Notes: a model not told the origin generated them from the letters alone. Positions 1 through 5,816 are shown, numbered from the stretch's first letter. The stretch: 7,701 bases of DNA from Cyanobacteria bacterium OH_PDB_112 (GCA_023457295.1 JAEWLZ010000291.1:1-7701), one strand, 5' to 3'. Made by a program: numbers and translations.

Positions 1-269
1 GATTTTTGCCTGTAAAAACAATGGCGGGCATTGGACTTTCTTCTTATATGGATTCTGTTTGGATGGGGCTTTTTGAAAAAGATATGTGGGTAAGCATACT
101 TAAAGCGGCAATATTCGGAACAATTATTTCAACTGTTTGCTCCGCAATAGGCTTTAAGACAAAAGGAGGCGCAATAGATGTAGGAATCTCAACTACAAAT
201 GCTGTTGTATATTCTTTTATGATGGTTGTTATAGCAGATTTTATAATTTCATATATATTTTTCTATTAA
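1..269 (+). CDS. mlaE: MlaE-family ABC permease, 3' part only
   Basis: This is the C-terminal third or so of an MlaE/YrbE-type permease, the inner-membrane subunit of the MCE lipid transporter; the 5' part lies before the window. The reading frame is open from base 3, and the TTG at base 6 is an internal leucine codon rather than a start. Visible family traits are the Pro followed by a membrane-associated stretch, a second hydrophobic segment (KAAIFGTIISTVCSAIGF), then the characteristic KGGAIDVGISTTNAVVYS region, which corresponds to the usual GGAxGVGxATTxAVV motif, and a final hydrophobic helix ending in FFY just before the stop. The protein should dimerise in the membrane and pair with the MlaF ATPase encoded 16 bp downstream. 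The identification rests on this C-terminal motif and on the mlaF-mlaD neighbours. Confidence 0.88.
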   Translation, partial: FLPVKTMAGIGLSSYMDSVWMGLFEKDMWVSILKAAIFGTIISTVCSAIGFKTKGGAIDVGISTTNAVVYSFMMVVIADFIISYIFFY

Positions 270-285
270 AAAGAGAGTTAAAAAA

Positions 286-1011
286 ATGATTAAATTTGAA
301 AATATCACAAAAAAATACGATAAAAAAGTTGTTATAGATAATTTGAACTTTTCAGTAAAAGAAGGTGAAACGCTTGCTATTGTAGGATTTAGCGGAACAG
401 GAAAAAGTACCGCATTAAAAATAATCAGCGGTCTTGTTGAACCGGATGAAGGCCATGTTCACCTTGCCAGTGAAAATCTCTCTATGGTATTTCAATATTC
501 AGCACTTTTTGACTCTTTAAATATATATGAAAACGTATCATTCGCTTTCCATGAAAGAGATGACCTAAAACATAAATATACCGAAGACCAAATTAAAAGA
601 ATTGTTTCCGAAAAACTTCGTCTTGTCGGGTTGCAAAACATTGAAAATCTTTATCCCAGCGAACTTTCAGGAGGTATGCAAAAAAGGGTAAGTTTTGCCA
701 GAGCAATTGTCACTAATCCAAAAATTATTCTTTATGATGAACCGACAGCAGGCCTAGACCCTGTTTCTTCAACAGTTATAGAGGATTATATTATAAGATT
801 AAAAAAAGAATTAAATACCGCCTCGATTGTAGTTACTCACCAAATGTCAACCGTAACAAGAACAGCCGACAGAGTAATTATGCTTTATGAAGGCAAAATA
901 GTATGGCAAGGCACTCCACAGGAGTTTATTGTATCGGAAAATCCTTATTGCTATCAATTTGTGCATGCAAAAAGAGAAGGTCCTATGAAAACAACAGCCG
1001 AAGCTCATTAA
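286..1011 (+). CDS. mlaF: MlaF-type ABC transporter ATPase
   Basis: Cytoplasmic ATPase of the MCE/Mla phospholipid transporter, 241 aa; it powers lipid movement by the MlaE-MlaD complex. All ABC motifs are intact: Walker A GFSGTGKST (34-42), Q-loop Gln70 in MVFQ, signature LSGGMQKR (127-134), Walker B IILYDEP (147-153), D-loop GLDP (156-159) and switch His185. The LSGGM signature, the ALFDSLNIYENV segment after the Q-loop and the QFVHAKREGPM tail are typical of MlaF rather than of other ABC ATPases. The start is supported by an AAGAGAG purine run about 8 nt upstream. The oddity is that the stretch between Walker A and the Q-loop is about 15 residues shorter than in E. coli MlaF as I recall it, because GHVHLASENL runs directly into SMVFQ. 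It lies 16 bp after mlaE and is clearly in the same operon. Confidence 0.95.
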   Translation: MIKFENITKKYDKKVVIDNLNFSVKEGETLAIVGFSGTGKSTALKIISGLVEPDEGHVHLASENLSMVFQYSALFDSLNIYENVSFAFHERDDLKHKYTEDQIKRIVSEKLRLVGLQNIENLYPSELSGGMQKRVSFARAIVTNPKIILYDEPTAGLDPVSSTVIEDYIIRLKKELNTASIVVTHQMSTVTRTADRVIMLYEGKIVWQGTPQEFIVSENPYCYQFVHAKREGPMKTTAEAH

Positions 1012-1020
1012 AATAAACTA

Positions 1021-1056
1021 TTGTCTTTTGATTAGAATTTGAATTAAAATTTAATT
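1021..1056 (+). promoter_or_regulatory. Possible weak internal promoter and AT palindrome before mlaD
   Basis: The 61-nt gap between mlaF and mlaD is the longest in this operon. It holds TTGTCT (1021-1026) and TAAAAT (1045-1050) separated by 18 nt, a plausible but weak sigma70-type pair that would start transcription near 1057, just before the mlaD ribosome site AAGAGG (1062-1067). A perfect inverted repeat, AATTAAA-A-TTTAATT (1042-1056), covers the putative -10. In such AT-rich DNA both could be chance, so this is a weak call. Confidence 0.2.
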
Positions 1057-1072
1057 GACGTAAGAGGTATAA

Positions 1073-2428
1073 ATGAAAGTAAACGCAGCATTAAAAGTAG
1101 GTATTTTGACCCTTGTGGCTATATTGATACTTATAGCAAGTATTACTTGGCTAAAAGGTCGTTCTATGTCGGGAGGACAAAAACTTACAATTAAATTTTA
1201 TGATGTTGCGGGAGTAAGACTCGGCGCTCCTGTCCAAATGATGGGGTATCGCGTCGGACAAGTAGAAGGATTATCTCCTGTCTTTGACGGAAAAGATAAT
1301 TTTGTCGAAGTTAAAATAGTAATAACAGACCCTTCTGTAAAAATCCCTCAAGCTTCTTTGATTTCTATTCAACAATCAGGAATTATAGGAGAAAAATTCA
1401 TTGAAATAACACCTCCTCAGGTAAAAACAGCGTATGTTTCCAAATTTGACAACGCACCTGCTAAAATTTCAAAAGGTAAAAAAGTTTTAACATTTTTAGA
1501 TAATAATTATCAAGAAATCGGAACTGTAACTGATATAAAAATTGTGGATATTCGCTCTCTGGCAAAACATCATCAAAAAGAATTTAAAACGCCTTTTGCA
1601 TATGAAGTTTCGTACCTAATTACTAAAACAGGTATCATCATTCCAAGTGATATAAAAGCGGATATAAACAAAGATTATGACCTTGTATTAACGCCTCTTG
1701 ACAGTGAAATAGTTCAATATTACACAGCAAATGCAAACTATACGGTAGTAGAACCTTTAAGAATAAGTGAATTTTTAGAGGCACAACTACAAGCCGCACG
1801 AGCATTTAGCGAAATTAATAATAAAATCAATGCTCTGCTTTCAGAAGATGTTTTGGATGATACTCAAGTTACTTTATCCAATATAAAAAATGTGTCTATT
1901 GCGGCGGCTGATGCGGTTGCAAAAGCAGATTTACTTATCACGGCAACAAGAGGAGATATTCAGCAAACAGTAGCTCTTTCTTGTCAGCTTACAAAAGAGA
2001 TTACAACTTTAACACAAAATTTAAACTCTTTAGTCGGCGATCAAGAATTCAAAAAAACCATTTCAAATACTGCAACATCTCTTGATACTACCAGCAAATC
2101 AATAAATACACTTCTTGCCGATAAAGAAACCCAGGAAACTCTTAAATACTTAAAAGAAACTTCAAAAAATGTTTCCGAACTTTCTGCCTCAATAAATGAA
2201 ATTGCAAAAGATGAAAAATTCAAGTCTGATATAAGAATGACGGCCGCAAACCTTAATAATTCTTTGGCGGCACTTGAAAAAGCTTTAGGAACTGTTTCGA
2301 ATATTTCTCCGCAAGACAAACAAAATATTCGTGCAACACTAACAAATACAGCTGAATTAACCTGTAATTTAAGAAAATTTTCTGAAAAATTAAATAAACG
2401 ATTCTTATTATTTAGATTGATGTTCTAA
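1073..2428 (+). CDS. mlaD: MlaD/MCE-domain lipid transport protein, long form
   Basis: Membrane-anchored MCE protein of 451 aa, the periplasmic lipid-binding subunit that works with MlaE and MlaF. An N-terminal transmembrane helix (about 7-28, ALKVGILTLVAILILIASITW) is followed by one MCE domain (about 37-115) with the family hallmarks FYDVAGVRLGAPVQMMGYRVG and SLISIQQSGIIGEKFIEI. Residues 116-235 are a mixed region I cannot assign. Residues 236-440 are almost entirely amphipathic helix, with loosely repeated units of 27-35 residues beginning near Asp323, Asp350 and Asp380. The protein ends in a basic, aromatic tail (NKRFLLFRLMF). It is much longer than E. coli MlaD (about 180 aa) and resembles cyanobacterial and plastid-lineage MCE proteins with helical tails, which in general can form barrels or tunnels reaching toward the outer membrane. 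The start is fixed by AAGAGG at 1062-1067, 5 nt upstream. The stop overlaps lpxK. Confidence 0.92.
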   Translation: MKVNAALKVGILTLVAILILIASITWLKGRSMSGGQKLTIKFYDVAGVRLGAPVQMMGYRVGQVEGLSPVFDGKDNFVEVKIVITDPSVKIPQASLISIQQSGIIGEKFIEITPPQVKTAYVSKFDNAPAKISKGKKVLTFLDNNYQEIGTVTDIKIVDIRSLAKHHQKEFKTPFAYEVSYLITKTGIIIPSDIKADINKDYDLVLTPLDSEIVQYYTANANYTVVEPLRISEFLEAQLQAARAFSEINNKINALLSEDVLDDTQVTLSNIKNVSIAAADAVAKADLLITATRGDIQQTVALSCQLTKEITTLTQNLNSLVGDQEFKKTISNTATSLDTTSKSINTLLADKETQETLKYLKETSKNVSELSASINEIAKDEKFKSDIRMTAANLNNSLAALEKALGTVSNISPQDKQNIRATLTNTAELTCNLRKFSEKLNKRFLLFRLMF

Positions 2429-3519
2429 TGAAAAATTTTATAAATAAAATTCATTATTCGAAAAATTTGAAACTTCATCAACTGTTTCTAAAATTCATTT
2501 TGTCTTTTGGTACAATTTTTTATTCTGTGGGAGTAACTTTTAGAAATCTGCTTTACGACATAGGATTACTGCCTAAAACGAAAGTCAAGGCAACGGTTAT
2601 TTCTATTGGTAATCTTACAACAGGAGGGACCGGAAAAACTCCAATAACCGCAGAAATTGCCAAACTTTGTGTAAAATCAGGGAAAAAAGTAGCTGTTTTA
2701 TCCAGGGGTTATGGAGGGAAATTATCTTCCAAAGAAATTCATCAGGTTTCTGACGGTGAAAAAGTTTTTTTAACGGCAGAAGAATCCGGAGATGAACCTT
2801 TTTGGCTGGCATCAAACATAAAAAAAGCAGCCGTAATAATTTGCAAAGACCGTGTAAAAGCCGCTGAATGGGCAATTAAAGAACTCGGCACAGAAATTTT
2901 TATTCTTGATGACGGATATCAATACCGAAGACTTGAGAGAGATTTGAATATACTCTTAGTTGACGGTCACAAAAAATTCGGAAATGAAATGCTATTACCG
3001 GCAGGTCCTTTACGCGAACCGCAAAAAGAAGCCAAGCGCGCAGATAAAATAATAGTAGTAAATAAAACTCCTTATAGCGAAGAATCCGTTAGAGATTGTA
3101 GAGCATACTCAAGACATATTATAAAGCTTTATGACAAAGAAGTATTTGGCTGTCACCTATCAGCATCAGGCATTCATAATATTTTAACAAAATCACCTGT
3201 TTTCAATTCCCAAAAAGTTTTTGCATTCACAGGTATTGCACAACCCGAATCTTTCTTCGAATCACTTGAAGCCTATAAACATACTCTTGTAAAAAAACTT
3301 GAATTTGAAGACCACTATGCATATACACAGGAAGATTTACAAAAAATTATTGATGAAGCAAAAATTTCGGAAGCAAATATAATAGTTACCACGGAAAAAG
3401 ATATGGTAAAACTAAAACCCTTTATAGATAAAACCAAATCCGATATTCCTATTTGCATTCTACGATTAGTCGTCGAAATGGATATTGCAAATTTACTCAA
3501 AAATACTATTGAATATTGA
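2428..3519 (+). CDS. lpxK: Tetraacyldisaccharide 4'-kinase LpxK
   Basis: Phosphorylates the 4' position of tetraacyldisaccharide 1-phosphate to make lipid IVA, at the inner face of the cytoplasmic membrane; 363 aa, a normal length. A hydrophobic N-terminal helix (about 20-45) is followed by the LpxK P-loop SIGNLTTGGTGKTP (59-72), SRGYGG (92-97), GDEP (121-124), DDGYQYRRLERD (161-172), LLPAGPLREP (189-198), FTGIAQPESFF (267-277), the catalytic-type DH in FEDHYAYT (293-300) and VTTEKDMVKL (320-329). In many homologues the DH is followed by a second His; here it is Tyr, while the first His (296), which I take as the equivalent of the A. aeolicus catalytic His261, is kept. The ATG shares its A with the mlaD stop (TAATG) and has no convincing Shine-Dalgarno, so translation is probably coupled to mlaD. 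The gene implies that this organism makes lipid A. Confidence 0.96.
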   Translation: MKNFINKIHYSKNLKLHQLFLKFILSFGTIFYSVGVTFRNLLYDIGLLPKTKVKATVISIGNLTTGGTGKTPITAEIAKLCVKSGKKVAVLSRGYGGKLSSKEIHQVSDGEKVFLTAEESGDEPFWLASNIKKAAVIICKDRVKAAEWAIKELGTEIFILDDGYQYRRLERDLNILLVDGHKKFGNEMLLPAGPLREPQKEAKRADKIIVVNKTPYSEESVRDCRAYSRHIIKLYDKEVFGCHLSASGIHNILTKSPVFNSQKVFAFTGIAQPESFFESLEAYKHTLVKKLEFEDHYAYTQEDLQKIIDEAKISEANIIVTTEKDMVKLKPFIDKTKSDIPICILRLVVEMDIANLLKNTIEY

Positions 3520-3520
3520 A

Positions 3521-3544
3521 TTTAAATATAGTAAGCTATTTAAA
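3521..3544. repeat. Short AT inverted repeat between lpxK and the ACT-like gene
   Basis: TTTAAATA (3521-3528) and TATTTAAA (3537-3544) are perfect complements around an 8-nt spacer, directly after the lpxK stop. With no G-C pairs in the stem and no U-run beyond a poly-A stretch, it is not a convincing terminator. It might be a weak mRNA hairpin or protein site that separates the strongly initiated downstream gene, or it may be chance in AT-rich DNA. Confidence 0.25.
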
Positions 3545-3546
3545 AA

Positions 3547-3554
3547 AAAGGAGG
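3547..3554 (+). promoter_or_regulatory. Near-consensus Shine-Dalgarno, decides the start of the ACT-like gene
   Basis: AAAGGAGG ends 5 nt before the ATG at 3560. It is the strongest ribosome-binding site in the window and shows that translation begins at 3560 and not at upstream in-frame codons inside lpxK. It suggests higher expression of the small protein than of lpxK, whose ATG lacks a visible site. Confidence 0.85.
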
Positions 3555-3559
3555 TTATT

Positions 3560-3799
3560 ATGTCTACAATTTTCGGAATAAAACTTTTAAACAGAATGGA
3601 TAATGCGACTGATTTTCAAGCAATAATTTCAAAATTCGGTTGCTCAATCAAAACAAGAATAGGTCTTCATGAAGTATCAGACGGAATTTGCTCTCCAAGT
3701 GGAGTTATTTTGATTGAATTTATCGGTTCAGACGCAAATGACTTTGAAAAAGAATTAAAAGCATTAAACGATATCGAAATTCAAAAAATGGTATTTTAA
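3560..3799 (+). CDS. Small ACT-like (ferredoxin-fold) protein, function unknown
   Basis: A 79-residue soluble protein with no signal peptide or membrane segment. The pattern is consistent with beta-alpha-beta-beta-alpha-beta: IFGIKLLNRM (strand), DFQAIISKFG (helix), SIKTRIGLHE (strand), GVILIEFIG (strand), NDFEKELKALN (helix), IEIQKMVF (strand). This is how small ACT-like regulators look, including the TM1266/iron-only hydrogenase system regulator group, and I recognise the central block GCSIKTRIGLHE...CSPSG from uncharacterised small proteins in gut anaerobes. Cys28 and Cys44 are present, but there is no obvious metal-site cluster. A ligand-sensing or regulatory role is inference from the fold only. 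It lies 40 bp after lpxK and directly before the terminator, so it is the last gene of the lipid operon, although the strong ribosome site may allow independent regulation. Confidence 0.72.
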   Translation: MSTIFGIKLLNRMDNATDFQAIISKFGCSIKTRIGLHEVSDGICSPSGVILIEFIGSDANDFEKELKALNDIEIQKMVF

Positions 3800-3806
3800 A
3801 AAAAGC

Positions 3807-3853
3807 TAACAAAAAAAATGCCCTCCAAAAAATGAAGGGCATTTTTTTTGTTA
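3807..3853. terminator. Bidirectional intrinsic terminator between convergent genes
   Basis: The arms 3807-3824 and 3836-3853 are perfect complements over 18 bp, with an 11-nt loop (3825-3835). The stem core TGCCCT/AGGGCA is followed by eight T on the + strand and, by symmetry, by eight T on the - strand. It begins 7 nt after the stop of the ACT-like gene and ends 10 nt before the stop codon of the convergent flagellin gene, so one element can end both transcripts. Confidence 0.93.
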
Positions 3854-3863
3854 ATTATTCAAA

Positions 3864-4679
3864 CTAAGTTCTCAAAAGTCCCATTACAGTCTTACTTGTA
3901 GAATTAGCCTGAGATTGCATAGCAACAGCAGCAGACATCATAATTTTCGCATTTACTGTCTCACTGATTTGTTTTGCTATATCAGTATCACGAATTGTTG
4001 AATTAGCTGACATCAAATTCTCAGCTTTTACCTGCGTACGTTCAATATTACTGTCAAGAGCTTTTGATGCAGAACCTAGTTCTGTACGGCGTTGATTGAT
4101 TGTGGTTTGTGCATTATCAATCTTATCAATCAATTCACGAGCTTTTGCAGGTGATGTAACATCAACATTATCAACGCCCAAAGATTCCATTGAAGCACTT
4201 TTAAAAGCTTCTTTAATTTCAGTTGGGGCTTTTTGTTCTGTCATAATCTGAGTGCCTTCTGCTGAGCCATCCAGAAGTTGCTTATCACTAAATCTTGAAC
4301 TTTGCGCTATTCTGTCATTCTCTTGCTGAAGTTGTGTTACTTCTTGTTGAATCATTTGTCTTTCATCGTCGCCATAAACTTCGTTTGATGCTTTCACCGC
4401 AAGATCACGAATTCTTTGGTTGTTATCTGAAATAGTACTCAAATCAGAATCCGCTACTTTAAGCATAGCTTGTTCCATTCTGGAATTGGATACTGATTGA
4501 TTAGCCTCTCTTGTTGAAGCATTAAGCTTTTCTGAAAGGGCTAAACCGGCTGCATCATCTCCAGCAGAATTTATCTGCAAACCGGTAGAGATTTTTTGCA
4601 AAGCTGAGGACAGCTTCTTGTTTGCTGCTTCGGAAAGCTGCAACACTGAATTTTCAATACTGTAATCGTTGACTTTCAT
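3864..4679 (-). CDS. fliC: Short, divergent flagellin
   Basis: Filament protein of 271 aa. The N-terminal D0/D1 region is recognisable from KKLSSALQKISTGLQINSAG and DDAAGLALSEKL (about 21-52), NQRIRDLAVKASNE (about 87-100) and IQQEVTQLQQENDRIAQSSRF (about 110-130). The C-terminal region has LGSASKALDSNIERTQVKAENLMSANSTIRDTDIA (about 201-235) and AVAMQSQANS (251-260), ending in LLRT. Only about 65 residues lie between the two halves, so no D2/D3 domains exist and the filament would be thin and smooth. Departures from typical flagellins are the N-terminus MKVNDYSIEN in place of an INTN-type start, and FSD where FNG is usual after DRIA. The start at 4679 is set by AAGGAG 10 nt upstream; an ATG at 4763 lies inside the promoter. 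The gene stands alone, with no hook, cap or chaperone gene in view. A flagellin-fold protein of another role (for example a hook-associated protein) is possible but less likely. Confidence 0.85.
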   Translation of the reverse strand: MKVNDYSIENSVLQLSEAANKKLSSALQKISTGLQINSAGDDAAGLALSEKLNASTREANQSVSNSRMEQAMLKVADSDLSTISDNNQRIRDLAVKASNEVYGDDERQMIQQEVTQLQQENDRIAQSSRFSDKQLLDGSAEGTQIMTEQKAPTEIKEAFKSASMESLGVDNVDVTSPAKARELIDKIDNAQTTINQRRTELGSASKALDSNIERTQVKAENLMSANSTIRDTDIAKQISETVNAKIMMSAAVAMQSQANSTSKTVMGLLRT

Positions 4680-4684
4680 TTTTT

Positions 4685-4730
4685 GGATACTCCTTATCTT
4701 AACGTCTATCCTTGGATTTTCTATTCCAAA
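4685..4730 (-). promoter_or_regulatory. Structured flagellin leader with three GGA motifs
   Basis: On the flagellin mRNA, TTTGGA (4725-4730), CCAAGGATAG (4706-4715) and AAGGAG (4690-4695, the Shine-Dalgarno) occur within about 41 nt. TTGGA (4725-4729) can pair with TCCAA (4712-4716) across 8 nt. The next bases, GGATA (4707-4711), can pair with TATCC (4685-4689), leaving the Shine-Dalgarno in a 17-nt loop. TTTGGA could alternatively pair with TCCAAA at 4682-4687. GGA motifs in hairpins over the start region are the known target pattern of CsrA, which represses flagellin translation in Bacillus. That this leader is a CsrA target is inference. Confidence 0.35.
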
Positions 4731-4758
4731 TACACTATGCCCGAATGTATCAATCAGT

Positions 4759-4788
4759 ATCATAAGTTTTGTAAAGTTTATTTTTCAA
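4759..4788 (-). promoter_or_regulatory. Sigma70-like promoter of the flagellin gene
   Basis: On the - strand, TTGAAA (-35, 4783-4788) is separated by 18 nt from TATGAT (-10, 4759-4764); each differs from consensus at one base. The predicted start near 4752 gives a leader of about 73 nt. I saw no good sigma28 (TAAA-N15-GCCGATAA) or sigma54 (TGGCAC-N5-TTGC) match upstream of this gene, which is unusual for a flagellin gene. Confidence 0.5.
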
Positions 4789-4857
4789 ACATTGAAAAAG
4801 CTCAAAACATAGATTTGATGTATATTTTGTTTTTTTACAATTCTTAATACTATTAAC

Positions 4858-4866
4858 TGTTATGAT
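4858..4866 (+). promoter_or_regulatory. Extended -10 promoter for the 4905-7701 operon
   Basis: TG-T-TATGAT fits the extended -10 form (TGN-TATAAT, one mismatch), which needs no strong -35, and none is seen at the right distance. Transcription would start near 4873 and give a leader of about 32 nt. It diverges from the flagellin promoter, with the two -10 boxes about 94 bp apart. Confidence 0.4.
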
Positions 4867-4904
4867 AAATTTATAAAGAATTAAATAGGGTTTTAGAAAA
4901 ACAT

Positions 4905-5810
4905 ATGAAATTAAAAATATTTTTAACTGCCATAATTTTTATATTTTTGAGCAATACTTGCGGATACTGTGAGTCAAATAGCAATATTATTTTAAAATTT
5001 AAAAATAATTCTCAAAAATATCAATGCTGCGAAATTAAAAACAAAGCCTGCATGGAAGATGTTTTGGCAATTAAAAATCTCTTTGAACAGCAAAAAATTT
5101 ACCTTAACACTTTAAATATCGAAAAATTAAAACTGATTTATTCTGATGATTATCTTAGCAACGATGGTTTTGACAAAGAAACTTTATTTAAACTTTATGA
5201 AGATACTATTAAAAATCATCCCGATATTAAATATGATATTTATATAACAAAACTTTCTGTCGATGGGAGTTACGCCACAGTAAAAGCTATAAACAAATCA
5301 ACAGCTTCAACTGCTGAAAAATCTCAAATAACAGGAGATAAAGGCCTTTTGACAATTGATATGGAAACCGTATTTTATCTCAAAAAATCATGCGGAGTAT
5401 GGCAAATAGTTGCAGAATACACTCTTTCAGAAATGACATCTCTTTTATATGGGGATTGCAAAAACTCAGGAATAAAACTTTTTGCCCCTGAATGTATTGC
5501 CGCGAATACAGAATATACCGCTTCTTTAAAAATGCCTGAAAAATATGCCCAATATGCGATGGGCTCTATAAAAAAAGAATCGATAATCTTTCCAACTCCT
5601 CAAACTCCGGATATTTTTAAACCTTTAGACTCAATAGGCTTATTAGAAAGAATTTTCAAATCAAATTCAAAAGGTAACAATGAAACTATTGCCGCATCCA
5701 TAGCTTTAGCCTTGCCAAAAAAAGACAAATACAATAATATTAATATAAAGATTTCAGGACTCGGAGTTTTGCTAAGACGGGTTAATGTTATTACCCCTCC
5801 GCAAAAATAA
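4905..5810 (+). CDS. Exported NTF2-like domain protein, cysteine-rich, unknown function
   Basis: A 301-aa protein with a clear signal peptide: basic MKLK, a hydrophobic core at about 5-16, and probable cleavage near residues 22-25. There is no proper lipobox before Cys19 or Cys22, so I expect signal peptidase I rather than LspA. Residues about 50-185 fit an NTF2-like/DUF4440 domain: a long first helix (EDVLAIKNLFEQQKIYLNTLNIEKLKLIYSDDY), a second helix (KETLFKLYEDTIKNHPDI), then strands ending in TVFYLKKSCGVWQIVAEYTL. The remaining 110 residues look like a small beta domain that I do not recognise. Cysteines at 41, 42, 49, 163, 185 and 197 are many for an exported protein here and could form disulfides. 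It is first in the operon and ends 6 nt before lspA. Only AGGG at 4887-4890, rather far upstream, could serve as ribosome site. The function is unknown. Confidence 0.78.
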   Translation: MKLKIFLTAIIFIFLSNTCGYCESNSNIILKFKNNSQKYQCCEIKNKACMEDVLAIKNLFEQQKIYLNTLNIEKLKLIYSDDYLSNDGFDKETLFKLYEDTIKNHPDIKYDIYITKLSVDGSYATVKAINKSTASTAEKSQITGDKGLLTIDMETVFYLKKSCGVWQIVAEYTLSEMTSLLYGDCKNSGIKLFAPECIAANTEYTASLKMPEKYAQYAMGSIKKESIIFPTPQTPDIFKPLDSIGLLERIFKSNSKGNNETIAASIALALPKKDKYNNINIKISGLGVLLRRVNVITPPQK

Positions 5811-5816
5811 ATAAAA

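Noticed and set aside
6..269. A complete 87-aa gene beginning at TTG 6
   Set aside because: The frame is open to the window edge and the protein aligns with the C-terminal part of MlaE, so TTG is internal.
1055..1060. TTGACG as a -35 box
   Set aside because: The matching -10 would lie inside mlaD and no suitable hexamer is there.
2041..3500. Open frames on the - strand within mlaD and lpxK (2041-2319, 2615-2875, 3315-3500)
   Set aside because: They lie fully opposite genes with strong family motifs, lack ribosome sites and encode no recognisable protein.
3485..3559. Upstream start for the ACT-like protein inside lpxK
   Set aside because: The AAAGGAGG site at 3547-3554 directs initiation at 3560 and the added residues do not belong to the fold.
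4680..4763. Longer flagellin starting at ATG 4763
   Set aside because: That ATG lies within the predicted -10 box, the extra 28 residues look unlike any flagellin, and a good ribosome site precedes 4679.
4680..4904. Sigma28 or sigma54 promoter for the flagellin
   Set aside because: TAAACTTT occurs at about the right place on the - strand, but the sequence at the required spacing (GATACTGA) is a poor match to GCCGATAA; no TGGCAC-N5-TTGC was seen.
4921..4973. Lipoprotein signal in the exported protein at 4905
   Set aside because: Neither Cys19 (SNTC) nor Cys22 (CGYC) has a lipobox-like L-[AS]-[GA]-C context, so nearby LspA is unlikely to process it.
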